From the NCBI GenBank assembly GCA_020137815.1, contig CM035351.1, positions 1,289,966 to 1,353,965 of the forward strand: a stretch of 64,000 nucleotides of DNA, given 5' to 3'. Shown one piece after another: positions 41,619-51,984 of this stretch (positions are counted from its first letter, which is position 1; each line of letters starts with the position of its first letter). The stretch is from Hormiphora californensis. Taxonomy: Eukaryota > Ctenophora > Tentaculata > Cydippida > Pleurobrachiidae. The notes below the pieces were generated by a model, which saw only the letters and a program-made list of their open reading frames with translations, was not told where the DNA came from and made no database searches. A program made the position numbers and the translations under genes.

Positions 41619-44600
41619 TCATGTGTATTGAGTGCTTCTGTCCTCGATGTGGTAGATAAGATCTCCCAGGGTGTGCCCCACTATCTCCTCCGCAGCTAGT
41701 TCAAAAACAGGCTTTATCTCACCCAGATCCTTGTCCTGCATGGGGGGGGGGGGGGGTTCGTAAGTTTTCCCTAACGTGCACGACATTACAGTCATGTAGT
41801 ATGACAAGGATTTTGTCCTAGCAAAACGAAACCCAGAATTTAGAGTTGGTATTATTTACCTCAGCAGGCATGTGTTGGAATTTAGGTCCAAAGTTAGCCT
41901 CAACCGTACACCCCTTGTAAAGGGAGAGGGATGGGAAATAGAATCCTTGGAAGAGATCTTCATAAGCTACTCCCTTGTACTCCCCATTCTTGTACAGTCG
42001 TATCTGTGAAGAAGGAGAAGGGGATTACTATTGAACTGTAATAGCCACTGCAGTAGCCACACAGGCTTTGAAGTTTGAAAACTGTCTGACTGCACTGATT
42101 CGGTTACTTTATTAAAACTGACCTCACTTCCAGGCAGAGGTTTTAGTTCCACTCTCTCACTTTCATCCCTCTCCTCAAAATACAAGTGATTCTTAAACTT
42201 GATCAGTACTTGGTCTTTATATGATCGGGGTAGTATTGATGTTGGCTGTTTTGGGAGTTTTATCAGCAACCCCATCACATCTCCCACACCAAATCTGATA
42301 AGAGAGATAAAAGTCGGTTCAATAGTTCGCTGGGTGTTAAATTGGGGGATCCATGCAAAACATGAATGAGCTTTTATCACACTTCATGATTTATCGACTA
42401 CAGGCACTGTACACCTTAGTTTCCAGATGATATCTACGTACCCACACCATACTGATTCTAGCTAATACCACGTACCCCTCGGAGAAATGTTTCCCCTTGC
42501 TCTGGTGAAAAGTTGTACCCTTTCTAGATCTCCAGGAGTAGCTAAACTTATCATAACCACAGGGCGCCTGGAGGTTGGCATACTGCATAGCCCAACCGAT
42601 CCTACACGCTGAGTTATCCGGCAGCTCCTTTATTGTAACCTAGGAAAATAAGATATCATAGGGGGGAATGGATTGGGTCATTTTAGAGGGACGATAGAGG
42701 CTGTTACTGGAACTGGACATGTTATGTACAGCTGAAGTAGATCACAACTATGATTCCATACCTCATAGTAGTAGGTGCCCTGTTTAGCGGCGTGGGTAGC
42801 TCTAACGAGACTGTATCCTTTCTCCCCAGTTACCTTCACTCTCTCCTCCCCCACCTTCAATTGGGGCGCTGCAATATTGATGTGGTGTAGGGTTTGGATA
42901 GGGGAATATATTGGCTTGCTACTTTTTCATTTAGGATGCATTTATGATACGATTTAGGTTTAAGACTAAGACTAACTCCAGACCCGACTAGACAAAGCAG
43001 TCAATTTGTAACAACCTACCTTTATCGTGCAGTGCCAGTAGGACATGATTGGATAGTTTATATCGATAGTGTTTTGAAGGGAGAGGTTTCCCTGCTGCCA
43101 ACTCTTGTTCCCAATTGTCCCCAGCTAGGGGGTCCGCCTCAGCCAGGGTATACCGGTAGTTGTCCTTGTTGTGGGGATGCTCCAGGGGGTAACCCCATTT
43201 TGATAACCTCTCCTTCCTCTCCTCCCTAAAACACATGGATATGAGCCATGAAGGAGGGAGGGGGACAAGAGTCGCAGCACCATTAGAGGGGGACGAGATA
43301 TAGCTGGTCTCTTGAGGAGACGGTATACAACTATACAGGTATAGTACATTTTGGGAATCCCATACAATTATGCAGAAGCACTTACAGTTTTGATCGCTTG
43401 CCGGGTGCTCCACTAGCGTCTGTCTTCCTTTTCCCCGGACCACTACCCTTCTTACCACCCTTCGCCACAGTCGTCTCAGCCATTATACGGACTGGGTTTA
43501 TCGATGATAAGTCCTACAGAAAATACACAGTTAAAATAATAACGGACTAGGTAGTTATAATGGAAGATAATCCTCAATCAGCTGATGTGGTTTGAAAACA
43601 TTTCTGTCCTCCGATCAGAACACACATACCTCCTCTAGTAGAAAGTACAGGGTTTCCTCCCCATCCATCTCGGAGGTGAATACTGTCTCAGTGGTGAGAG
43701 CCCGGTAGATATGGGTGGGCCAATTGAAACTCTGGGCTCTGTTCGGCATGAGACAGTCCCAGTGGTCCACTATAAACGGGACTATATCCTGGGGAAATAA
43801 GGGGTGAAATACTAAACATTGTGGCATGGTAAAATAACACAACAAAATGGTAAAATAAGAATCCCAGGTTCTTGTACCTTATCTTTATCGAATGATCTTC
43901 TCCCATCCTCTCCTTGTTGAGTCAAGTTAGCCAGTGCAGTGATAGTTGCTTGTAAAAACGCTGCAATGTGAAAAAATTGATGTTTTGGTAAATAAATGGT
44001 ACCATGAGGACAATGGCTGTCTGGCAGCCCCATTTTGACAATTTGGTTCGATCAGGTTGGCGTATGAGACAGGACAGTAGTTGTTAACCCTCCCTTTACA
44101 TTTACGCCCGAAACACAGTCTAGCCAGGCAAGACAGTAGAGGATCTAATGGATAATTATTTCTCTCACTTGATTTAGTTTTGGTGATGTGATCGTTTCCC
44201 TTGTCGTTACAGGATTTACAGACAAACGTGTAGTTCAATTGGAAAGCAATCATGTCCCTGATGGAGAACACATGTAAAATGTACGGCAATGAAACAGAGT
44301 TTGTTTGTTGCGAGAATTATAATCTCAGTTTATGAAAAAGTCACCCCCCCTCAGGTAGTGTACTTACTGGCATTCGATTGAGGTACAGGCTCCGTGATAC
44401 CAAACCTTGCACTCACTACAAAACAGCTCAACTGAACCCAGGACACGGGGTTTACCACTGCGGGGAGATACACGGTTTAGTGTTTACCACTGCGGGGAGA
44501 TACAAGTTTAGTTTAGGGCACACTCCTTGGTTACCACGGGAACTAGAGTTTATAAATCAAGGTCTTTCCAAGACATACTACAACGTAGCTATATACCACA

Positions 44601-44757
44601 ATGTACCATGTCTGATGTCTCAACATGTACTGCAAATGTTCTCATTCTACTCACCATGTACTAATTCTACTAACCATGTACAAAGACCGGGTGTACTGGG
44701 TTGCTCCTCCTCAGAAGAGGGTGGCTGGGGTTGTGCGTCTACCATAGTCTCTAGCAT
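41619..44757 (-). CDS. ASH2L: ASH2-like subunit of H3K4 methyltransferase complexes
   Basis: Nuclear core subunit of SET1/MLL complexes, which stimulates H3K4 methylation together with RBBP5, WDR5 and DPY30. Twelve exons with matching phases: 44757-44675, 44457-44368, 44257-44169, 43960-43878, 43788-43630, 43513-43386, 43225-43020, 42868-42762, 42639-42476, 42294-42123, 42003-41860 and 41735-41619; 513 residues (human short form 534). The atypical PHD ([17 protein letters not shown], then FVCKSCND) is followed by the winged-helix part ([20 protein letters not shown]), a basic linker ([16 protein letters not shown]) and the split SPRY domain ([71 protein letters not shown]). The C-terminus [14 protein letters not shown] is the DPY30-binding helix. 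Exon 2 uses the distal of two duplicated 3' splice sites, and the exon 1 donor is duplicated too. Confidence 0.93.
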
Positions 44758-44932
44758 AACAGGAAGAGGGGAGAAAGAAGTAATGAATTGTGTACAAACA
44801 AGAATACCGGCAAGCGCGGCTAATTGAACTCTCCGGAAGTAAAGTGTATAATTCGAGTTTGGATTTAAAAAAGTGCAATATAACAATTAATATCTTAGTA
44901 TAATAAGGTCAGGAAAATTAAGAGTCTTGAGC

Positions 44933-47900
44933 TCAATCACTATCACTATAATCACAGACAAGTGCCGATTTCTTTCTACTCTCATCCTCCCAGGATCGTT
45001 TCCTTTCCCTTGTAGGTGGCGCTTCCTGGAACCGTTTCCGGGTAGGAGGAGAACTTCGTTCCTTCGGCGTTTCAATAAACTAGATAGTGTGGGTTTTAAA
45101 TAACTTAATGCATGGTATTGTGTCGCTTGTCTTTCGCGCTCTAATTCAAGTGGTTAATTTGTCTGAACCTACGTTCTCTGTAAATTTTCGTTTGGGCCTT
45201 GGTTTCTCCTCCTCGACAGGCTGTTCATCTCTGACATCAGCTGGTTTAGGCGGTGAGGTATGCCTCTGTTTTCCAAGGGTAGAAAGATAGTCATATCCTG
45301 TAGTTCCATAACCTACAGCACCAACCGTACCATAACCTATGGCACCTGGAACTGCCTGCTGCTGGACTGGTGGGGTCCTATCCCTTCTAATTCTCTTTTC
45401 ACGGATCTTGGCGAGTACCTAGAGAGTGGGAGAGGGGGAGATGGTGAGAGATACTTACCCCACCGCTGCTGCTGCTGCAGATCTCTTCCTCTGCTACATC
45501 TTCTGCTTCTCTCTTATCTTATGTATATTCTGATATATTGAGGGGGGAATTATTGTCTCGTACAGTTTGGACAAGATTCTCAACTAGGCCCTTGGTCTGG
45601 ACCATGCCTTCAAGTGTTGGGTGGCTGAAAGGGAGAGAGGAGGAGGGAGGTGAGAGAGGGGATCAAACAAAACCAGGCATTAGTTATGGTAAATCGTGTT
45701 TATCAAGATCATATCCAGCTAATAAATTGTAATTCTTACTTGATTTGCACAAAGAGATTTTCTTTGAGTTCCTCTCCTGTCTCTGGTTCCAGGTAGCCGG
45801 ATAGACGTCCACGGAGAGTCAACTGGGGGGAGTTGGAGGGTTAGGAGAGTTTTAGAGACAGAGAGAGGGGAGATGACATCAGATATATTGTATCATGTCC
45901 AGGAAGAAGACTTGGCTGCGGTATCGAGTGTTATCGCACACTCAAACACTGCCCGGATTTTCCTTATTTCCTAATCAAATGTACACAAACGCGCGTGCGT
46001 CAATTGCTGACGCGCCACAAAATCTGCCCCGCGCGTTCCACAACCATCACCCCGCCTTTTGTGGGACAACTCACAACTGTGTGTCACACTCAAGAACTGA
46101 CTCACCATTGCACCCGTTGCCTGTCTGATATGGTTAAAGAAACTATTTCCCGGTCCTTCTAGTTCCTGACGGGTATTCCAGGGCAGCTGCTGGTCGGGCA
46201 TCTCACACTTAACTCGCTCGGTAAAGGGCGCCTGAAGAGAAATGTAGAGTTATCAGAATTATTGTGAAACTTGAAACTTTGTTAGGAATTCCAAGACAAC
46301 GTACACACACACAAACCTCTGATTCACGTAAATCTCGTCTGCATATGTCCATAACTCGTGGAATAGGGTACTCTCTGACTGGGAACCCTTTAGATCCCTC
46401 AGGTACTCGATCACAATCTAACACTGCTAGAATGTAGTGTATCGCTTTCTCCATCCTACTCCACTCCTTGTTAATTACTGAAATTCAGAAACTGTATTGG
46501 ATCCAGATGGTTGTATGTATTATCCCGAGTAAATATTGCAAATAACAAAACACCGAGAGGAAATTGAGAAAGTTTCAACACGAAGGGGAGGTAAATACCA
46601 GATAAGTGAATGTAGAGGGGTCGATCGCGGAGGTTAGTCATAAGGTCCCTTTCCCTGGCGTCTGCAATGTACCTGCCCCGTGTCACCAAGGTGACCCCTG
46701 TCCAATTCTGAATCTGAAAGATATCTGGTGTTGGTGGGGTGGGGGATAAAACAATAGAGAGGATGTAATATCTGGCGCTTACTTTATTTTGCATGTCACT
46801 ATGTAGAATGATACTTCTTTTTTCAACATTATTTATCTCTAATTCTGCACTGTGAACCTGAAAAAAAGTGAGAAAAAGTTAAATAAAATAGTGCAAAAAG
46901 TTAAATAAAATATTGGAAAAAAGTACAAAAGAGTGCTGTAACCAGGATTCGAACCTGGGTTATTGCGGCCACAACGCAAGGTACTAACCACTATACGATT
47001 ACAGCATTGCGCCACGGAGGCGACGATACAAAGAGATTCTAACTGTTTATATAACTTTTTCCACTGAAAAATTGAAACTTTATATCGAATTCAGGAAGTG
47101 GTTGAATGCAGTTCGGAAATCAAATTTGCGTTAAAATTGACCAATTTTCCGATTTTTGGCCAATAACGCCTACTTTGACTCTAAAACGGTAAGAGATAGA
47201 CCCTATTTTTGTCCATACCACAAATCTTGAACTTTAAGTTCTGAACAAATACAGCCGGTGAAAACTGCTGAAATTGCCCCAAAACCATTTAACCGTATAG
47301 CCAAAAAAACGGCTGTGTGCAATTATCCAATTATTTAATTAACCAAATGAGAGACTTATTTCAGCACCTACCCCCACTAATGCGAGGACGCTACTTAGGT
47401 TTTGTCCCTGCTCTTTTCTTAAGATCAACTTTGGGTTTTCGTGCTACGCTAGAAACACAGGGGAAAAGGGTGTGACCCGGAAATCCAACTCCCACACATC
47501 GGATGTTATTCTGGTGACCTATCTCAGTAGAAGTGGAAGTGTTAACTTGAAAATTAGTTCCCAAAATGGCCCAATTTTGGCATTATTTTCCCGGACTAAA
47601 TGATAGAGAGCGAGGAAATGTAGTTTAAATTGTGGGCAGGGTAGCCCAGTAAGTAGAGCAATGGACGTGTAACCCAGAGGTTGTCGGTTCGATCCCGGCT
47701 CTCGCTAGATATTTGGGATATTTTTCAATTTTCATTCTTACTCCTTTGAGATCAGATCTCATGATATAGAATCCCTGTTGAATGTGAGTCACCCATGTTA
47801 AAAAGTGATAAAAAACCTTATGAAAATTTTCAAAAAGAATGCTGTGACCAGGATTCGAACCTGGGTTATTGCGGCCACAACGCAAGGTACTAACCACTAT

Positions 47901-49172
47901 ACGATCACAGCTGAGTGTCACTGAAGCGACGAATAATAGTGAAACTGACTGGCTACCACTTGTTATGCTTCACCAGTTTACACATTACTTTTAAAACCAG
48001 GAAATGGTGCTCTCCAGTGCTTCTAAAACTCAGTCAATAAGAATTGAGTTCAATTGAGGTCGTCGCTTCAGTGACACTCAGCTGTGATCGTATAGTGGTT
48101 AGTACCTTGCGTTGTGGCCGCAATAACCCAGGTTCGAATCCTGGTCACAGCATTCTTTTTGGAAATTTTCACAAGATTTTTTGAGCACTTTTTAACATTA
48201 TCCACGCCCATTTGTTGGTTGGTGTTTTTAAAATCATCGTCACTGATTGGAATTTGGATAACTTCACTAAATACTAAATAGTCAAAACAAACTTACATGT
48301 GCTCTCTATCTTTACCTCTCTATCTTTCTCTATATCTGTCCCTTTCTCACTCTCTCTATCACGAAAGCGGTCTCATCAAGGATTAGATTAGAAAAATATC
48401 CCAAATATCTGGCGATAGCTGGGATCGTACAGACAACCTCTGGGTTACACGTCCATTGCTCTACCTGCTGGGCTACCCCGCCAGCAATTCAACTGCATTT
48501 TCTCTCCATATGTAAGATGAATACCCTTCACCCTTGTAGGATCATATCTCACATTCTGTATGCCAAAAGCTCAAATGCATACTACCATTTCCTCAAAAAT
48601 CTTGTGAAAGTGTGCAAAAAAGCTGCTGTGACCAGGATTCGAACCTGGGTTATTGCGGCCACAACGCAAGGTACTAACCACTATACGATCACAGCTGAGT
48701 GTCACTGAAGCGACGAATAACAGTGAAACTGACTGGCTACCACTTGTTATGCTTCACCAGTTTACACATTTATTTCAAAACCAGGAAATGGTGCTCTCCA
48801 GTGCTTCAAGAACTCAGTCAATAAGAATTGAGTTCAATTGAGGTCGTCGCTTCAGTGACACTCAGCTGTGATCGTATAGTGGTTAGTACCTTGCGTTGTG
48901 GCCGCAATAACCCAGGTTCGAATCCTGGTCACAGCAGCTTTTTTGAAAGTTTTTACAATATTTTTGCTCCACCCCTACAACTACAAGAGCCCCCCTCACT
49001 GCTAAATTACCTGTGGTGTGACTGGTTTACTTTTTTCAACATTCATTGTCGTAGGATCTTGTTTCTGCGGGAGAACCTCTCGTGTCACCACAGCTCCCTT
49101 TCTCATCAACTTAGCAGTTAGTTCTGCTGCCTTTGCAGCAGCGATCCTCGCACCCTCTGACTTGTCCGCCAT
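44933..49172 (-). CDS. KHDC4: KH-domain splicing factor, KHDC4/Blom7 type
   Basis: RNA-binding nuclear protein; the family takes part in pre-mRNA splicing and splice-site choice. Nine exons: 49172-49011, 46857-46783, 46713-46599, 46477-46317, 46231-46106, 45822-45740, 45624-45564, 45418-45173 and 45079-44933; phases all join, giving 391 residues (human 614, which has a longer proline-rich tail). The N-terminal helix AAAKAAELTAKLMRKG matches the family. KH1 is LEINNVEKRS to GVTLVTRGRYIADARERD to RPLYIHLSG. KH2 is GPGNSFFNHIRQATGAM to LTLRGRLSGYLEPETGEE to LFVQI. The tail has GYGT repeats, a basic stretch and an acidic end DYSDSD. Intron 1 (2.15 kb) holds five tRNA-His genes and two tRNA-like sequences. 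The ASH2L start codon lies 175 bp downstream of its stop codon. Confidence 0.88.
46934..47005 (-). tRNA. tRNA-His (GTG), single copy
   Basis: 72-nt cloverleaf with anticodon GTG in loop TTGTGGC, B box GGTTCGAATCC and D-arm box TAGTGG. It differs from the other six copies by paired changes in the acceptor stem (GCTGTAA with TTACAGC), so base pairing is kept. A TTTT run follows the 3' end. Downstream of its 5' end, GCCACGGAGGCGACGA is a diverged copy of the cassette spacer end, so it may be half of an old cassette. Confidence 0.9.
47635..47707 (+). pseudogene. tRNA-like sequence, Thr(TGT)-type, degenerate
   Basis: A 73-nt layout with D arm (GCCC..GAGC) and good T arm (GTCGGTTCGATCCCGGC), but the acceptor arms do not pair well, and the anticodon stem (ATGGA/CCCAG) has mismatches at both ends. 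The anticodon slot reads TGT, with G where U33 is expected. Its 3' flank AGATATTTGGGATATTTTTC is shared with the copy at 48410, so both came from one duplicated unit or tRNA-derived SINE. Confidence 0.6.
47840..47911 (-). tRNA. tRNA-His (GTG), left gene of cassette 1
   Basis: Acceptor GCTGTGA pairs with TCACAGC, the anticodon loop is TTGTGGC and the T loop is TTCGAAT. A TTTTT terminator follows the gene. It lies in KHDC4 intron 1, co-directional with that gene. Confidence 0.95.
48081..48152 (+). tRNA. tRNA-His (GTG), right gene of cassette 1
   Basis: Identical in sequence to the left gene of this cassette and antisense to KHDC4. A TTTTT run begins six bases after the 3' end, which suits Pol III termination. 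Confidence 0.95.
48410..48482 (-). pseudogene. tRNA-like sequence, second Thr(TGT)-type copy
   Basis: Related to the copy at 47635, with better outer acceptor pairing (GGCG with CGCC) but a damaged T arm (GTCTGTACGATCCCAGC). It has the same G33/TGT loop and the same AT-rich 3' flank. It is probably not functional. Confidence 0.6.
48624..48695 (-). tRNA. tRNA-His (GTG), left gene of cassette 2
   Basis: Full cloverleaf identical to cassette 1. A TTTTTT terminator follows the 3' end. Confidence 0.95.
48865..48936 (+). tRNA. tRNA-His (GTG), right gene of cassette 2
   Basis: Full cloverleaf, with GCTTTTTTG right after the discriminator base as terminator. It lies about 75 bp from KHDC4 exon 1. 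Confidence 0.95.
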
Positions 49173-49343
49173 GAGAGCTAGGAAAGGGGGAAATACTTGA
49201 AATTCTAACACAGTTTTTATTTTAGACGAAGTTTGGGTCGTACTAAATAAAACAGTCAGTTGTTGAATAAAGATTAAAACAGAGGCTGGTGTAAATAAAT
49301 TAGATGTTTAAAATTCCCCCACGATGCTCGTTTAAAAAAAGGA

Positions 49344-51591
49344 TCACACTTTAATTTTCTTGGCTGATTTCTTATCCTCCCTCTTCTTCCTCTTCCTCTC
49401 CTCCCTCAGCTCTTTCTTCTTGTTCTCATCACAGAGAGTGAAATATTTCTTGCCATTATCCTGCTGCTCTTCAGGGATTGGGGTTTTGTTCTGTTCGGTG
49501 TTCTCCGCAGTGGACAAAAGGGGGCAGAAGCGTCTCTTGTGGCCCGGCTGCTGGCACCTGATAGAGAGATGGTGTGGGTTATAACTCGAGATATCAACTT
49601 TGGAGTTCGGGAGTTTTAGAAACTTGGAAGAAAGCATTCAAAAACAAAACAAACTCGCCGTAAACAACAGCTTTTGTTTTATGAACCGGGTAAATTAAGT
49701 GAAGTTTGGTACTACAGACATCTAAGCCGGGTAAATCATTGGGTACAGTGTCCCTCTCTAACTAAACGTAGCACGCGATAACATGAGAGAGACAGCGCAG
49801 GAGGATAGAAGGGGTATATCATACCCAAGGTAAATTATTACCTGTGACAGACGGATGGAACTTTGCAGTGATGGGTTGCAGGTCTACACCCCTCACACGT
49901 TCCACAATGCACATACAGCTCCCTGACACACTTGCTGCACTTGTTACAATGCCGGGTGGCCCTATCAACCGGAGCACAACACTTGCATTTAGTACAGTGG
50001 ACCGCTTCTTTTGTAACACCCATTACGCACTTTGTACAGTGTTTGTAGTGTTCTTCAGGCAGCACCACCTTACTCAGGTCTTGGTCAGTAAATATCCTGG
50101 GCAAACGGGGAATCAAGTTAGGAATTAGGAAATAAACACATCTTTAGAATCCAGAATCAGAAAAAGGGGTAAAAAGGTTTTTAACAAACTAAAAACTTAC
50201 GGAAATTTGCAAAAAGCTGCTGTGACCAGGATTCGAACCTGGGTTATTGCGGCCACAACGCAAGGTACTAACCACTATACGATCACAGCTTAGTGTCACT
50301 GAAGCGACGACCTCAATTGAACTCAATTCTTATTGACTGAGTTCTTGAAGCACTGGAGAGCACCATTTCCTGGTTTTAAAACTAATGTGTAAACTGGTGA
50401 AGCATAACAAGTGGTAGCCAGTCAGTTTCACTGTTATTCGTCGCTTCAGTGACACTCAGCTGTGATCGTATAGTGGTTAGTACCTTGCGTTGTGGCCGCA
50501 ATAACCCAGGTTCGAATCCTGGTCACAGCATTCTTTTTTGCAAATTTCCGTAATATTTTAGCACACTTTTTACCACGTTATTACCTCACGGGTGAGCGGG
50601 TGCTGTTTCCCTTTTTGAACACAGGATGGTTCTCATACTCCACAATGAAGTGACACATTTTGAGATCTGGTGCAACTTCTGCCATGTGTTTAGTTAGGAA
50701 ATAGGGGAAGATCCAGTAGGTAAGGATTTCCGTCTCAGGAGCCATTTCCTTGACCTGCGCCTTCAGGGTCGCAATGTTATTCGCGATTACCCTGGCCAGT
50801 GCTCCAAAGGGTGGATCACACACTATCAGCAGCTTGGTACACTTCTTCAGGAACAGTTTCAGGTATTTGGGACCCTCTTCCTCTTCAAAGAAGTAATTAG
50901 CAGAAAGGTTGTAGTGCTGGTAACTGGTGGGTGGGTAGAACTGCAGAAACCGATCATCCAGATCCAGTAACATTGCTTTCGGGCCGGATTTCTTGGCACC
51001 CGCTCCTGTGAACATTTCTTGGACACGGGGTGTTCCAACACACAGCACGTGGGAGGGAGACTGGCCGTTCAGTAGTGACGTCATGAATTTAGTGGTATCC
51101 CCAGAAAACAGATATTGAGCGTTACCCTCGTTTGAGGTGAGCGGCTGGAGGATAGTCGAGGGAGATCGAACACTTTTGTAACTTGTTTTAATAACAGTGT
51201 GATCGGTGTGTCCGGTTTTGTCCTCCACAAAATGGGAACATGTCTTACAGTACTGGGAAACATCACCCGCTCGTACATTCTGAACATGCTCAGACCTGCT
51301 CTTCCCAGAAAGGTACCACCCTCTCTTCTTTCTCTCCTCCCCAAACATTCCCTTCCGCTCCGCCACCTTCTCCTCACTCCATGGTTTATCCTCCAGCACA
51401 TACAGCTGACACTCCTTCCGGTTTCGGTGGGCACTACAAGCAAAGAACCGCCGGGGGCCTTGATCTTCTCCCTGAGAGAATCGTTCAAAGAGAAGCGCCG
51501 GTCCGTGTACACAGTGAGGTGGGTTGGGTGGTGTGGGGAGGATGACCTCTACACCAGTACCTTCCCTACCTTGTTCAGCTCTGATGTGCAT
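49344..51591 (-). CDS. ZCCHC4: ZCCHC4-type 28S rRNA N6-adenosine methyltransferase
   Basis: The family methylates one adenosine of 28S rRNA to m6A using S-adenosylmethionine, in the nucleolus. Exons: 51591-50585, 50096-49842 and 49557-49344; 491 residues (human 513). Start MHIRAEQGREG. The N-terminal GRF-type zinc finger (HCVHGPALLFERFSQGED to RRFFACSAHR) is followed by a second Cys/His region (YCKTCSHFVEDKTGHTDH) and the methyltransferase fold with LCVGTPRVQE, AMLLDLDDRFLQFYPP and the catalytic DPPFGAL motif near residue 258. Exon 2 is a dense Cys/His array (HCTKCKCCAP, HCNKCSKC, VHCGTCEGC), and the CCHC knuckle CHRCQQPGHKRRFC spans the exon 2/3 junction. The lysine-rich tail suggests nuclear localisation. 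Intron 1 contains a tRNA-His cassette. Confidence 0.92.
50218..50289 (-). tRNA. tRNA-His (GTG), left gene of cassette 3
   Basis: Full cloverleaf followed by a TTTTT run. The base next to its 5' end is A rather than G in the flanking motif (TTAGTGTCAC instead of TGAGTGTCAC on the plus strand). Confidence 0.95.
50459..50530 (+). tRNA. tRNA-His (GTG), right gene of cassette 3
   Basis: Full cloverleaf with ATTCTTTTTTG terminator context. It ends 54 bp before the donor of the ZCCHC4 first exon, counted on the plus strand. Confidence 0.95.
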
Positions 51592-51596
51592 GGTGG

Positions 51597-51815
51597 AGCT
51601 AGAGGGAGAGGAAGTTAGTGGTACACGAGGGGTTGGGGAGCTAGAGGGAGAGGGAGTTAGTGGTGGTGTAAACGAAGGATTAGGCAGATAGAGGGAGAGG
51701 GAGTTAGTGGTGGTCTAAACGAAGGATTGGGCAGCTAGGGGGGAGGGAGTTAGTGGTTGTGTAAACGAGGGTTTGGGCAGCTAGAAGGGGGTGGGAGTTA
51801 GTGGTGGTGTACACT
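51597..51815. repeat. About 47-bp tandem repeat upstream of ZCCHC4
   Basis: Five imperfect units built on GCTAGAGGGAGAGGGAGTTA and GTAAACGAAGGATTGGGCA start a few bases upstream of the ZCCHC4 start codon. They occupy the space to the RRN3 stop codon and must overlap the ZCCHC4 promoter or leader. Confidence 0.9.
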
Positions 51816-51984
51816 TGAACCGTTCGTCCCCATTTAAACAAAATAAACGGGGAACACGGAAACAGTACGAACAGTTCAATTGTAAACAAGGGTTTGGGGT
51901 GAGATAGTACACAAATAATTCATTTTCTGAAGCCAATAAATAGTTGAAGAGCACAAACTAAATAAAAACAGCCTAAAACACACA

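Larger units (their letters stand above)
47840..48152. repeat. tRNA-His pair cassette, copy 1
   Basis: Two tRNA-His genes point away from each other across a 169-bp spacer. The 20 bp next to each tRNA 5' end (CGTCGCTTCAGTGACACTCA) is the same on both sides, in inverted orientation. Inverted similarity continues about 45 bp beyond each tRNA 3' end. Confidence 0.9.
48624..48936. repeat. tRNA-His pair cassette, copy 2
   Basis: Same 72-169-72 layout and orientation as copy 1, with only a few differences in the spacer. It lies 471 bp from copy 1 in the same KHDC4 intron. Confidence 0.9.
50218..50530. repeat. tRNA-His pair cassette, copy 3 (inverted)
   Basis: The spacer is the reverse complement of the spacer in copies 1 and 2, while the two tRNAs keep the same outward arrangement because the cassette is palindromic. 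It lies in ZCCHC4 intron 1, 1.3 kb from copy 2. Confidence 0.9.

Noticed and set aside
47625-49121. Similar frames at 47625-47921 and 48828-49121 sharing a motif beginning TLSCDRIVVSTL
   Set aside because: They are read-throughs of tRNA-His genes, not a protein family.
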